Assembly: GCF_040096225.1 (NCBI RefSeq)
Contig: NZ_JBBMFC010000013.1
Span: 34,131 to 98,130 of the forward strand
DNA length: 64,000 nt
Direction: 5' to 3'
DNA from: Hominiventricola aquisgranensis
GTDB taxonomy: Bacteria; Bacillota; Clostridia; Lachnospirales; Lachnospiraceae
A model generated the notes under the pieces. That model saw only the letters and a list, made by a program, of their open reading frames with translations, did not search any database and was not told the DNA's origin. Of this stretch, positions 49,236 through 58,899 are shown one piece after another. Within the stretch, counting starts at the first letter, position 1. Each line of letters starts with the position of its first letter. The position numbers and the translations under genes are program-made.

Positions 49236-52200
49236 ATGGACACCTTTTATGAACCGTTGCTGGAGCTGGAAGCATTTGGTCAGATACGGGAGCAGTTGAA
49301 AAAAGAAGAAGGACTTCAGCTGATCACGGGCTGTGTGGATTCTCAGAAGACTCATCTGATGTACAGTCTGGGAAGAGACTGGCCTGTGAAATTGATCCTT
49401 ACTTATAATGAACTGAAGGCGAAGGAAATCTATGAAGAATATGAGGCACTCGGGGAGGATGTGTATTACTATCCTGCCAGGGATTTCCTGTTCTTTCAGG
49501 CAGATATTCAGGGAAATGAACTGCTGCGCCAGCGGGTATCTGCAGTAAGCAGCCTTTTGTCTGGAGAAAAGTCGGTGATCATTACCACTTTGGATGGCTG
49601 TATGGACCCTCTGCTGCCGTTGAAAAAATGGCGGGAATTGATGGTGACTATCGGGGTTGGAAGTATTCTGGAGATGGATGCCTGTGGAAAAAGACTTGTT
49701 CAGATGGGCTATGAGCGGACTGGGCAGGTGGAGCTGCCGGGACAGTTTGCAATCCGTGGAGGCATCCTTGATATTTATCCGCTGACAGAGGAGTATCCGG
49801 TCCGGATCGAACTGTGGGATGATGAGGTGGATTCCATCCGAAGCTTTGATGCCCAGAGTCAGCGTTCCATGGAAAATCTGGAGGAGATCACGTTATATCC
49901 AGCGGCCGAGCTTTCGCCAGATCAGCAGGGATACAAAGGGGAAAGTCTGCTGGATTATATCAAAGAATTCCGATCCCTGGTATTTCTGGATGAAAGTAAC
50001 CGTCTGCTGGAGCGCGGGGAGACGGTAGAAAAAGAATACAGACAAAGTTTTGAAAACCGGATGGAAAAGGGACAGATCGCAAAAGATCAGCCGGAGGAGA
50101 TTATTGCCTGTGAAGTGATCTGGCACAAGTTAAATCAGATGCGGGGAGCGGTGCTTAGCACACTGGAGGCTACGGACCGCCGACTGGAGATTCATAACCG
50201 GTATCGGTTAGATACCAGATCCATTCAGTCTTACAACAATCATTTTGAACTTCTGGTCAAAGACCTGAAGAGATGGAAAAAAGAAAAATACAGAGTGGTT
50301 CTCATGTGTGCGTCCAGAACCCGTGGGCGCCGTCTGGCGGAAGATCTGCTGGCAGAAGATCTAAGTGCATTTTACAGCGAGGATGAGACCCGGATAACAC
50401 AGCCTGGTGAGATTATGGTTACCCATGGAAATGTGTACCGTGGCTACGAATATCCCATGATCCGTTTTGCAGTGATCTCGGAAACGGATGTATTTGGAAA
50501 AGAAAAGAAGAAAAAGCACCGGAAACAGCGCTCTTATGAAGGTACCAGGATCGGAAGCTTCAGTGATCTGAACGTGGGCGACTATGTGGTGCATGAAAAT
50601 CATGGACTTGGTATCTACCGTGGTATTGAGAAAATTACGGTGGATAAGACGGTCAAAGATTATATGAAGATCGAGTACAGCAAAGGATCCTGCCTCTATA
50701 TTCTGGCGACCCAGCTGGACGCGATCCAGAAATACAGCAGTGCCGACGGGGAGAAGGTACCGAAGCTGAATTCTCTGGGCGGACAGGACTGGAAGAAGAC
50801 CAAGACCAGAGTGCGGAGCGCTGTACAGCTGGTGGCAAAGGACCTGGTGGAATTATATGCGGCCCGTCAGTCGGAGAAAGGCTATGTATACGGACCAGAT
50901 ACAGTCTGGCAGAAGGAATTTGAGGAATTGTTCCCTTATGAGGAGACAGAAGATCAGCAGAAAGCAATCATGGATACCAAACATGATATGGAGAGCGGTA
51001 AGATCATGGATCGTCTGATCTGCGGAGACGTTGGATATGGCAAGACAGAGGTGGCACTTCGTGCAGCATTTAAGGCAGTACAGGAGAGCCGGCAGGTAGT
51101 ATATCTGGTGCCGACTACGATCCTTGCCCAGCAGCATTACAATACCTTTGTTCAGCGAATGAAGGAATTTCCGGTGCGGATCGATCTGTTGTGCCGGTTC
51201 CGCACGCCTGCCCAGCAGAAGAAGACAGTGGAAGATCTTCGGAAAGGGCTGGTGGACATTGTAATCGGAACTCACAGAGTGCTGTCCAAGGATGTGGAAT
51301 ACAAGGATCTGGGGCTTCTGATCATTGATGAGGAGCAGCGCTTTGGTGTGGCGGACAAGGAGAAGATCAAGAAGCTGAAGACCAACATTGATGTGTTATC
51401 CTTAAGTGCGACGCCTATTCCAAGAACGCTTCATATGAGTCTGACAGGGATCCGCGACATGAGCGTGCTGGAAGAACCGCCTATTGACCGTATGCCGATC
51501 CAGACCTATGTGTGTGAATATGATGAAGAGATGATCCGCGCTGCCATCAGCAGGGAACTGGCAAGAGAGGGACAGGTCTACTATGTCTATAACAGGGTAG
51601 AGACTATCGCAGAGGTGGCACATCGGATCCAGGAACTGGTACCGGAGGCAAATGTGGCATTTGCCCATGGACAGATGAAAGAACATGAGCTGGAAAAGAT
51701 CATGTATGCCTTTATTGAAGGGGAGATTGATGTGCTGGTCTCCACTACGATCATCGAGACGGGTATGGATATTTCCAATGTAAATACGATCATTATTCAT
51801 GATGCGGACCGGATGGGACTGTCCCAGCTCTATCAGCTGCGCGGTCGTGTAGGCAGGTCGAACCGGACAGCTTATGCATTTCTTCTATATAAAAAAGACA
51901 AGATGCTCAAAGAGGTGGCAGAGAAGCGTCTTCATGCGATCCGGGAATACTCGGATCTGGGAAGCGGATTTAAGATTGCTATGAGGGATATGGAGATCCG
52001 TGGGGTAGGAACGCTGCTGGGACAGCGGCAGCATGGACATATGCAGGCGGTAGGCTATAACCTGTATTGCAAGATGTTGAGTGAGGCAGTTGCCCGCATG
52101 AAGGGTGGGCAGAAACCGGATTTGGATGATTTTGAGACGGTTGCAGATATTCAGATCGATGCGTTTATTCCAGACAGCTATATTAAAAATGAGGCACTGA

Positions 52201-52601
52201 AGCTGGATATTTATCGGAGAATCGCAGCGGTGGAGAATGAGGAAGAGCGAAGTGATATGCTGGAAGAGCTGATCGACCGGTTTGGGGAGCCGCCGAAATC
52301 AGTTATGAACCTGCTGGAGATCACCAAGGTGAAGAGTATGGCCCGCAGACTGTATATCAAGGAAGTGAAGGGAAGACCGGATCAGATTACATTTACGATG
52401 TACGAGAAGGCACAGATCAATGCAGCGAAGATCCCGGATCTGCTGGCGCGGATGGATGGAGCACTCACTTTCCGGAAGACGGAGCCCGTACAGTTTGCTT
52501 ACACTTCCAGGAGCAGTCGTCAGGATTTCTCAGGAAAGCTTCTGGAGACCACAGAGCGGATTCTGGAAGAGATGGAAGTATTATTGGAGGATGCACCATG
52601 A
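49236..52601 (+). CDS. mfd: Transcription-repair coupling factor
   Basis: 1121 residues, slightly short of the common 1150-1180. The N-terminal UvrB-like module (GxxDSQKTHL, FAIRGGILDIYPL) binds UvrA. The RNA-polymerase-interaction domain has GDYVVHENHGLGIYRG. The RecG-like translocase has Walker A GDVGYGKTEVA, DEEQRFGV box, SATPIPRTLHMSL, QLRGRVGRS, and a C-terminal autoinhibitory domain (FIPDSYIKNEALKLDIYRRI). It removes stalled RNA polymerase and recruits nucleotide excision repair. It overlaps the next foldase gene by 4 bases, a pth-mfd-prsA order common in clostridia. Confidence 0.97.
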   Translation: MDTFYEPLLELEAFGQIREQLKKEEGLQLITGCVDSQKTHLMYSLGRDWPVKLILTYNELKAKEIYEEYEALGEDVYYYPARDFLFFQADIQGNELLRQRVSAVSSLLSGEKSVIITTLDGCMDPLLPLKKWRELMVTIGVGSILEMDACGKRLVQMGYERTGQVELPGQFAIRGGILDIYPLTEEYPVRIELWDDEVDSIRSFDAQSQRSMENLEEITLYPAAELSPDQQGYKGESLLDYIKEFRSLVFLDESNRLLERGETVEKEYRQSFENRMEKGQIAKDQPEEIIACEVIWHKLNQMRGAVLSTLEATDRRLEIHNRYRLDTRSIQSYNNHFELLVKDLKRWKKEKYRVVLMCASRTRGRRLAEDLLAEDLSAFYSEDETRITQPGEIMVTHGNVYRGYEYPMIRFAVISETDVFGKEKKKKHRKQRSYEGTRIGSFSDLNVGDYVVHENHGLGIYRGIEKITVDKTVKDYMKIEYSKGSCLYILATQLDAIQKYSSADGEKVPKLNSLGGQDWKKTKTRVRSAVQLVAKDLVELYAARQSEKGYVYGPDTVWQKEFEELFPYEETEDQQKAIMDTKHDMESGKIMDRLICGDVGYGKTEVALRAAFKAVQESRQVVYLVPTTILAQQHYNTFVQRMKEFPVRIDLLCRFRTPAQQKKTVEDLRKGLVDIVIGTHRVLSKDVEYKDLGLLIIDEEQRFGVADKEKIKKLKTNIDVLSLSATPIPRTLHMSLTGIRDMSVLEEPPIDRMPIQTYVCEYDEEMIRAAISRELAREGQVYYVYNRVETIAEVAHRIQELVPEANVAFAHGQMKEHELEKIMYAFIEGEIDVLVSTTIIETGMDISNVNTIIIHDADRMGLSQLYQLRGRVGRSNRTAYAFLLYKKDKMLKEVAEKRLHAIREYSDLGSGFKIAMRDMEIRGVGTLLGQRQHGHMQAVGYNLYCKMLSEAVARMKGGQKPDLDDFETVADIQIDAFIPDSYIKNEALKLDIYRRIAAVENEEERSDMLEELIDRFGEPPKSVMNLLEITKVKSMARRLYIKEVKGRPDQITFTMYEKAQINAAKIPDLLARMDGALTFRKTEPVQFAYTSRSSRQDFSGKLLETTERILEEMEVLLEDAP

Positions 52602-53710
52602 GATACGAAAAGATGAGAAAAATGATACGGCAGATGGCAGCAGGAGTATTGACGGCCTTTCTGCTGACCGGTCTGGCCGGTTGCGGAGCTGCTGGACCGG
52701 TCGGCGAGGAAGAGACGGATGTACAGGAGACAGGATCCTCTGCAGATGCCGGAGAACAGGGGGTCTCAGAAGCGGACTGGGACAAGATTGCTTTCGAGAT
52801 CAACGGTGAGCCTGTTTCCCTGCGGGAATGGAATTTTTATCTGCGGATGAATCAGATGCAATGGGAAAAGCAATATCTGGAGGACTACGGGGATGATATG
52901 TGGTCTGTGGAGACAGATGACAGCGGGGCTACCATGGCAGATGGATTAAAAAAGGAAGTCATGGAAGTGATCTGTAAGACTCACATCCTGAATCAGCATG
53001 CACAAGAATACAATGCAGAACTGACAGCGGAAGAAAAAGCAGCAGTGTCTGAACGGGCAGAGAGTTTCATGAGTGCCTATCATGCAGCACTTCTGGATTT
53101 TGCAGGAGCGGATGAAGAGTTTGTCACAGAACAATTGTCTGCCACGGAGCTGTCCACAAAAGTAGAAGAACTGGCAGGCAAAGAATATGAGCCGGATATT
53201 GCTGAAGAAGACTATCAGAGAGAGGGAATCTGTTATGTGCTGATTTCTACTACCGGACTTCGGGATGCGGATGGAAATCTCACACCATTTTCTGATGAAG
53301 AAGTTCAGGAGCGCACACAGATGGCGAAGGAACTCAGTCAGAAAGCAAAGGAAACAGGGGATCTGAAGAGCGTGGCAGAAGAGGCCGGCCTAAGACCGAT
53401 TGAATCCAGTATGGGACGCAGCAATGAGGGAGACGGACAGGAACCACTGATGCTGGATGCAGCCAGGGCACTGGCAGTTGGGGAAGTGTCCGATCCTATT
53501 GAGACAGAGGAAGGCTGGTTTCTGGTACAGCATACCAATGATTATGATGAGAGCGGAACCGTATACTGGAAGGAATATCTGACAGAGCAGGCGCAGCAGA
53601 GTTATGCACAGGAAATCTATGAGCAGTGGAGAGCAGATGCACAGATCGTGCAGAATGAAGAAATCATGGATTCTGTAATTGTGAAAGATGTATTAAAAGA
53701 GTTGCTTTGA
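52598..53710 (+). CDS. PrsA/SurA-like parvulin lipoprotein (foldase) 1
   Basis: 370 residues. Signal ending LTGLAGC (lipid cysteine about residue 28), acidic linker, then a SurA_N-like helical region (NGEPVSLREWNFYLRMNQ). A parvulin-like region at about 215-330 (GICYVLISTTG, LMLDAARALAVGEVSDPIETEEGWFLVQ) follows. It probably folds secreted proteins at the membrane surface. The start overlaps mfd by 4 bases with TTGGAGG 7 bases upstream. The parvulin domain is divergent, so isomerase activity is uncertain. Confidence 0.82.
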   Translation: MRYEKMRKMIRQMAAGVLTAFLLTGLAGCGAAGPVGEEETDVQETGSSADAGEQGVSEADWDKIAFEINGEPVSLREWNFYLRMNQMQWEKQYLEDYGDDMWSVETDDSGATMADGLKKEVMEVICKTHILNQHAQEYNAELTAEEKAAVSERAESFMSAYHAALLDFAGADEEFVTEQLSATELSTKVEELAGKEYEPDIAEEDYQREGICYVLISTTGLRDADGNLTPFSDEEVQERTQMAKELSQKAKETGDLKSVAEEAGLRPIESSMGRSNEGDGQEPLMLDAARALAVGEVSDPIETEEGWFLVQHTNDYDESGTVYWKEYLTEQAQQSYAQEIYEQWRADAQIVQNEEIMDSVIVKDVLKELL

Positions 53711-53769
53711 ATATAAAAAGAGCATATAATCAGAAGAAATATACGGATTTGCAGGAGGATTTTGTTATT

Positions 53770-54915
53770 ATGATGAAAAAAAAAGCGACCACTTTGCTGG
53801 CCGTTCTGTTAATGGGAGCAATTGCCCTGACTGGATGCAGTGCCCCACATACGGTAAATGGAAGTGCAGAAGCTGTCAGTGTGAATGGAACTTCTGTTCC
53901 ACTGGGAGAACTGAATTTTTATCTGCGTTATCAGCAGGCCAATATGCAGAATGCATATGGAGGAATGTTTGGTGAGACCTTTATGAATACAGATATTACC
54001 GGAAGCGGATCTGTATATGGTGTTACTATGAGAGATTCTTCTCTTGAGACCCTGGAAGAATATTATCTGGTTGAGGCAAATGCAGAGGAACTGGGCATAT
54101 CCTTGACCGATGAGGATGAGAGCAAGATCGCAGATACTGTACAGGCATTCCTGGCAGCCAATGACAGCAAGACGCTGGATGCCATGACAGCTGATGAGGC
54201 AACTGTTACGCATGTACTGGAACTTATCACTCTTCAGCAGAGAGTACATGAGTATTTTGGGACAACCATTGATACCGAAGTAGATCCGGAAGAGGCAAAT
54301 CAGAAGAAGATCTCCTATGTACTGAACAGTACAGAAGATACCACGGATGATGCAGGTAATACCGTTGTTCTGTCCGAAGCAGAGAAGGAGCAGAAGAAAG
54401 CAGATATGGAAGCTCTTCTGGCAGAAGCAAAAGAGAGCGGAGATCTAAGCGCAGCAGCAGAAAACTACAGTCTGAGTGTAGTTCCTGCTACCTATGGAAA
54501 AGATGACGAGACACTGAATGAAGATGTCTATGCTGCAGCAGAGCAGTTGTCTGACGGTGAGTATTCAGATGTAATCGAGTCTGATAATGGCTATTATGTT
54601 GTATATATGGAGAGTACTTCCGATGCAGATGCAACGCAGACCAAGATCGACAGTATTTTAAGTGATCGTACCAATGAAGCCTATTCCGCATGGCTGGATC
54701 CGCTGAAAGAGGGCGCAGAGATCACAGTAAATGATAAAAATGTAGAAAAACTGACATTTGACCGGATCTATACGGTGAAAGCAGCCGATGAGGCAACTGC
54801 AGACGAGACAGTTACAGATGAGGCAACTACAGACAAGACAGCGGTTGAAGACGGCACTGCTGACGATGCAGCGACAGAAGAGGAAGCAGCAGAAGATACT
54901 GCGGCAGAGGAATAA
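53770..54915 (+). CDS. PrsA/SurA-like parvulin lipoprotein (foldase) 2
   Basis: 381 residues from the ATG at 53770 (AGGAGG 11 bases upstream); an earlier frame start at 53707 is ignored. Signal ends IALTGC. A SurA_N-like region with VNGTSVPLGELNFYLRYQQ is clearly paralogous to the same segment of the preceding protein. A parvulin-like part has ISYVLNST and DVYAAAEQLSDGEYSDVIESDNGYYVV. The last about 45 residues are an acidic Thr/Asp/Glu/Ala repeat-like tail. The tandem pair looks like a local duplication. Confidence 0.82.
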   Translation: MMKKKATTLLAVLLMGAIALTGCSAPHTVNGSAEAVSVNGTSVPLGELNFYLRYQQANMQNAYGGMFGETFMNTDITGSGSVYGVTMRDSSLETLEEYYLVEANAEELGISLTDEDESKIADTVQAFLAANDSKTLDAMTADEATVTHVLELITLQQRVHEYFGTTIDTEVDPEEANQKKISYVLNSTEDTTDDAGNTVVLSEAEKEQKKADMEALLAEAKESGDLSAAAENYSLSVVPATYGKDDETLNEDVYAAAEQLSDGEYSDVIESDNGYYVVYMESTSDADATQTKIDSILSDRTNEAYSAWLDPLKEGAEITVNDKNVEKLTFDRIYTVKAADEATADETVTDEATTDKTAVEDGTADDAATEEEAAEDTAAEE

Positions 54916-54917
54916 GG

Positions 54918-56429
54918 GTGAAAAAGAAGACACTTTGTCTTTGTTTGATCGGTCTTCTGGCAGCGGCCGGTCTGTTGACTGGCTGCACGAGAACCAGTGA
55001 AGAACTGATTTTATCAAAAGAGAATTCCGCGACAGAGGAGGAGATTAAAACTTCTCTGCCGGAGAACAAAGATCTGGATGAAGTGCCCTTGGATGAAGAA
55101 GAAACAGAACGGGAAGCGGCACCTGTACCAGAGGATGGAAAGGCTGTTTCCCGTTCTGCATATTCAGTCACCTTGACGGATACTGTGAAATATGTAGAAT
55201 CTTCCAGAAAAGAGATCACCAGAACAGAGAAACGTCTGTCTGTAGTCGATGAGAATGATCCATCCACTTACCAGATCGTCCGTAAGGAAGAAGCGGTGGA
55301 AGTACAGAATGAGATTCCATGTGAGTATCAGGACGAAAAGGGTTTTCCGAGATATGTGTGGAATGACGGTCACTGGTATGAGTATGAATACAGCAGCAGT
55401 GACATTACATTGGATGAGGATAATGAAGAACTGGCATTGATGCTTCTGGAGATGATGGGTGACAGTGAGGGTGAGGTATATTCCGTGAACTGTGAAGTGC
55501 TGACAGGAACCAATGCCGGATATGCATTTCATGTTGTATACAGAAATGAGCTGACCCTGGAGGGAGAACCATCAGATACTACGGGTCTGATAGTCAGCAG
55601 AAAACGTACAGAGACTACCACACAGAAGCAGATGGTGGAGACGAAAGTCCCGGTGGAAGTTGAGAAAACAGTGCCAACCGGAGCATATACCTATTATGGC
55701 TGGCAGGAGCAGGAAGGTTCTGTATACTATTATGATGAGCATGGCGAGAAAGTGTCAGGAGCACAGGTGATTCAGGGTATCCGCTATGTATTTGATGAAG
55801 ATGGGAAGCTGATCAGTCAGGCCGGAGTAGATGTCTCTTCAAAGAGCGGAACGATCGACTGGAAGAAAGTAAAAGAGTCTGGGATATCTTTTGCGTTGAT
55901 CCGCTGTGGTTACAGAGGTGCATCTACGGGCGAGCTGTTTGAAGATGCGGCCTGTACAGCCAATGTAGCAGGTGCCAGGGCTGCTGGCTTATCAGTAGGT
56001 CTGTATTTCTATTCCCAGGCAGTAACAGAGGAAGAAGCCACAGAAGAAGCAGAATTCATAGTACAGGCTGCCAGGACCTGTCATGTGACAGCTCCGCTTG
56101 TCATTACAGGTGGATATACTGCGGATCTGGCCGGGCGCGCAGAAGGAGTGAGCCCGGAAGAACGGACGACATTTACAAAAGCATTTTGCCGGAAAGTACA
56201 TGAAGACGGAATGATGCCGATGATCGGCGGAGAAGCAGGATGGCTTTCCAGCAGTCTTGATATGACTGCATTGCCCCAGGAACAGATCTGGGTTGCACAG
56301 GAGAACAGCAGTGTTACCTGGTCTGGAACCTATCAGATATGGCAATATACTGCGCAGGGATCAATCGATGGGATTCCCGGCATCGCAGGATTAAATATTA
56401 TAACAGGAGACGGGAGGATTTTCCAATGA
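54918..56429 (+). CDS. GH25-like (lysozyme-fold) lipoprotein with degenerate active site
   Basis: 503 residues. Signal ends LLTGC; a long acidic linker and a beta-rich region follow. A choline-binding/YG-type repeat unit (YGWQEQEGSVYYYDEHG, then VIQGIRYVFDEDGKLIS) lies at about 255-300. The C-terminal GH25 barrel (300-503) has GVDVSSKSGTIDW (Asp 305 kept), FALIRCGYRG and WQYTAQGSIDGIPGIAG. The catalytic D-x-E strand, normally LDVEYT-like, reads ITGGYT (Thr397-Gly-Gly399). It may therefore bind rather than cut peptidoglycan. GTG start 3 bases after the previous stop. Confidence 0.82.
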   Translation: MKKKTLCLCLIGLLAAAGLLTGCTRTSEELILSKENSATEEEIKTSLPENKDLDEVPLDEEETEREAAPVPEDGKAVSRSAYSVTLTDTVKYVESSRKEITRTEKRLSVVDENDPSTYQIVRKEEAVEVQNEIPCEYQDEKGFPRYVWNDGHWYEYEYSSSDITLDEDNEELALMLLEMMGDSEGEVYSVNCEVLTGTNAGYAFHVVYRNELTLEGEPSDTTGLIVSRKRTETTTQKQMVETKVPVEVEKTVPTGAYTYYGWQEQEGSVYYYDEHGEKVSGAQVIQGIRYVFDEDGKLISQAGVDVSSKSGTIDWKKVKESGISFALIRCGYRGASTGELFEDAACTANVAGARAAGLSVGLYFYSQAVTEEEATEEAEFIVQAARTCHVTAPLVITGGYTADLAGRAEGVSPEERTTFTKAFCRKVHEDGMMPMIGGEAGWLSSSLDMTALPQEQIWVAQENSSVTWSGTYQIWQYTAQGSIDGIPGIAGLNIITGDGRIFQ

Positions 56430-57886
56430 GTGTTACAGCACAGAATCTGACATTACTTACAGATTTGTATGAACTGACAATGATGCAGGGATATTTCAAA
56501 AATCCGGTGCAGGAGACCGTGATCTTTGATGCATTTTATCGTGTGAATCCCTGCGGAAATGGATTTGCGATCGCAGCAGGACTGGATCAGGTGATCGACT
56601 ATATCAAAAATCTGCATTTTTCAGATGAAGATGTAGCGTATCTTGACAGCCTGGGAATCTTTGAAAAGGATTTCCTGGAATACTTGAGAGGGTTCCATTT
56701 TACCGGTGATATTTATGCGATTCCGGAAGGAACTGTGGTATTTCCGAGAGAACCGCTGGTGAAAGTTATCGCACCGATCATGGAGGCACAGCTGGTAGAG
56801 ACCGCAATTCTTACCATGATCAACCATCAGAGTCTGATCGCCACCAAGGCGGCAAGAGTAGTCAATGCGGCCAGAGGAGATGGCATCATGGAGTTTGGAC
56901 TGCGCCGTGCTCAGGGACCGGATGCGGGTACCTACGGAGCACGAGCAGCTATGATCGGTGGCTGTATCGGTACGTCCAATGTGCTGACCGGACAGCTGTT
57001 TGATGTGCCAGTGCTTGGAACCCATGCACATAGCTGGATCATGAGTTTCCCGGACGAATATACTGCATTCAAGACATATGCAAAAATGTATCCGGATGCA
57101 TGCACGCTGCTGGTAGATACTTATGATACATTAAAATCCGGTGTGCCAAATGCGATCCGTGTGTTTAAAGAAATGCGTAAGGACAAGGTCCTGAACGGAC
57201 GTTACGGAATCCGTCTGGACAGTGGAGACCTGGCATATCTTTCCAAAGAGGCAAGAAAGATGCTGGATGCAGCAGGATTTTACGATGCAGTGATCTCGGC
57301 TTCCAGCGATCTGGATGAGTATCTGATCGACAGTCTGAAGACCCAGGGTGCAAAGATCACTTCCTGGGGTGTTGGAACAAACCTGATCACTTCCAAGGAC
57401 TGCCCGGCATTCGGTGGTGTATACAAGCTGGCAGCAGTAAAACAGGGGGATGGAGAATTTGTACCAAAGATCAAACTGTCTGAGAATACGGAGAAGATCA
57501 CAAACCCGGGCAACAAGACAGTTTACCGTATTTATGAAAAATCAAATGGAAAACTGAAAGCAGATCTGATTGCACTGGTGGATGATAAATTTGATGAATC
57601 CAAGGACCTGGTGATCTTTGATCCACAGGAGACCTGGAAAAAAACCCATCTGAAGGGTGGCACTTACACCATGAAGGAATTGATGGTGCAAGTATTCGAC
57701 AAAGGAAAGTGTGTCTACACATCTCCGTCGGTTATGGATATCCGTGAGCATTGTATCAATGAGCAGGCTACCCTGTGGGACGAGACCAGACGTCTGGTGA
57801 ATCCGCATGAGGTCTATGTGGATCTTTCAGACCGCCTGTATAAGATGAAGACGGATCTTCTGAATAAAATGCATCCGGAAGAATAA
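56426..57886 (+). CDS. pncB: Nicotinate phosphoribosyltransferase
   Basis: Joins nicotinate and PRPP to make nicotinate mononucleotide in NAD salvage. 486 residues. Seen: LTDLYELTMMQGYF, VNPCGNGFAIAAGL, EFGLRRAQGPDAG, GGCIGTSNVL, GTHAHSWIMSF (phosphorylated His region), RLDSGDLAYLSKEAR and SWGVGTNLITS. The ATG at 56426 is 8 bases after GGGAGG and overlaps the GH25 gene's stop by 4 bases (ATGA). It is the last gene of the pth-mfd operon; the functional link with envelope genes is not obvious. Confidence 0.95.
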   Translation: MSVTAQNLTLLTDLYELTMMQGYFKNPVQETVIFDAFYRVNPCGNGFAIAAGLDQVIDYIKNLHFSDEDVAYLDSLGIFEKDFLEYLRGFHFTGDIYAIPEGTVVFPREPLVKVIAPIMEAQLVETAILTMINHQSLIATKAARVVNAARGDGIMEFGLRRAQGPDAGTYGARAAMIGGCIGTSNVLTGQLFDVPVLGTHAHSWIMSFPDEYTAFKTYAKMYPDACTLLVDTYDTLKSGVPNAIRVFKEMRKDKVLNGRYGIRLDSGDLAYLSKEARKMLDAAGFYDAVISASSDLDEYLIDSLKTQGAKITSWGVGTNLITSKDCPAFGGVYKLAAVKQGDGEFVPKIKLSENTEKITNPGNKTVYRIYEKSNGKLKADLIALVDDKFDESKDLVIFDPQETWKKTHLKGGTYTMKELMVQVFDKGKCVYTSPSVMDIREHCINEQATLWDETRRLVNPHEVYVDLSDRLYKMKTDLLNKMHPEE

Positions 57887-57905
57887 GACATGAGAGAACA
57901 GTGAT

Positions 57906-57934
57906 GTATATTTTTCCTGCATTTCCACATACTA
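57906..57934 (+). promoter_or_regulatory. Sigma-G-type promoter of spoVT
   Basis: GTATA at 57906-57910, 17-base spacer, CATACTA at 57928-57934. Both fit the forespore sigma-G consensus (GHATR and CATWMTA) exactly, and no sigma-A -10 is evident here. Confidence 0.6.
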
Positions 57935-57990
57935 GCCATATGTTGCAGAAATGAGATATATGAAACGGAACATGCAGGAGGAAATATGTT

Positions 57991-58539
57991 ATGAAGGCGA
58001 CAGGAATTGTACGACGGATCGATGATCTGGGAAGGGTCGTGATCCCTAAGGAAATCCGCCGCACGCTTCGTATCCGGGTGGGAGATCCGCTGGAGATCTT
58101 TACAGATCGGGAAGGTGAGATCATCTTGAAAAAGTATTCTCCCATTGGAGAGCTGGGAGCTTATGCGGCGGATTATGCAGAAAGTCTTGCGCAGACAACG
58201 GGCTATATTGTGTGTGTGGCGGATAAAGACACTATGATCGCAGCTGCGGGAACCGGGAAGAAGGAATGCATCGGAAAAGCAATCAGCCAGGAACTGGAGC
58301 AGATGATCCAGGACAGGGAGTGTCTCCAGGCAACGGCAGGGGAAAAGCGATTTGTTCCTGTTCTGCAGGATGGACCGGAAGGGATTGCTTCTGAAACAAT
58401 CTGTCCCATCATCAGTGAAGGAGATGCGGTGGGATCTGTGATCTTCCTTTCCCGGGATGAAAAACAGAAAATGGGAGAGACAGAGCTTAAGCTGGCATCC
58501 AGTGCAGCAGGATTCCTTGGAAAACAGATGGAACAGTAA
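57991..58539 (+). CDS. spoVT: Stage V sporulation protein T
   Basis: 182 residues. N-terminal AbrB swapped-hairpin DNA-binding domain: MKATGIVRRIDDLGRVVIP, KEIRRTLRIRVGDPLEIFTD. C-terminal GAF-like domain at about 60-180. It regulates late forespore genes. ATG follows AGGAGG by about 8 bases. The promoter in front fits sigma-G, as in Bacillus. Confidence 0.96.
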   Translation: MKATGIVRRIDDLGRVVIPKEIRRTLRIRVGDPLEIFTDREGEIILKKYSPIGELGAYAADYAESLAQTTGYIVCVADKDTMIAAAGTGKKECIGKAISQELEQMIQDRECLQATAGEKRFVPVLQDGPEGIASETICPIISEGDAVGSVIFLSRDEKQKMGETELKLASSAAGFLGKQMEQ

Positions 58540-58550
58540 AGGTGATGGAT

Positions 58551-58585
58551 CCCTGAAAACCTTGAGATTACAAGGTTTTTCAGGG
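58551..58585 (+). terminator. Hairpin after spoVT
   Basis: CCCTGAAAACCTTG pairs with CAAGGTTTTTCAGGG; the T run that follows is delayed and weak (CTTTTTG), so termination efficiency is uncertain. Confidence 0.6.
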
Positions 58586-58632
58586 TCCTGAAAACTTTTT
58601 GAAAAAAATTTGAAAAAATTTGAAAAAAGTGC

Positions 58633-58661
58633 TTGCATTTTCTGGAATCATGCCGTATAAT
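58633..58661 (+). promoter_or_regulatory. tRNA-Gln promoter
   Basis: TTGCAT, 17-base spacer, TATAAT, 40 bases upstream of the tRNA. Confidence 0.75.
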
Positions 58662-58701
58662 AACATTCGTTGGTTGACAAAACACAACAACACAGACACA
58701 T

Positions 58702-58773
58702 AGGGCTATCGCCAAACGGTAAGGCAACGGACTCTGACTCCGTCAGTTCAAGGTTCGAATCCTTGTAGCCCTG
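58702..58773 (+). tRNA. tRNA-Gln (anticodon CUG)
   Basis: 72 nucleotides folding as a cloverleaf: acceptor AGGGCTA/TAGCCCT with discriminator G; anticodon stem ACGGA/TCCGT with loop CTCTGAC, anticodon CTG; T loop GGTTCGAAT. CCA is not encoded. It carries the minor glutamine decoder; a TTG-anticodon partner is expected elsewhere. Confidence 0.96.
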
Positions 58774-58780
58774 CTACCTG

Positions 58781-58812
58781 AGAGCTTTCCTGAAAAGGAA
58801 AGCTCTTTTTTT
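58781..58812 (+). terminator. tRNA-Gln terminator
   Basis: AGAGCTTTCC pairs with GGAAAGCTCT, followed by eight T residues. Confidence 0.92.
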
Positions 58813-58899
58813 TATTTAAAGTTGGGTGGAATCTGGCTGTTGGTTGTGCTATCATAAATACAATAGTTGAGATTGTGGAAAAGCGGGTGGAGGATACAA

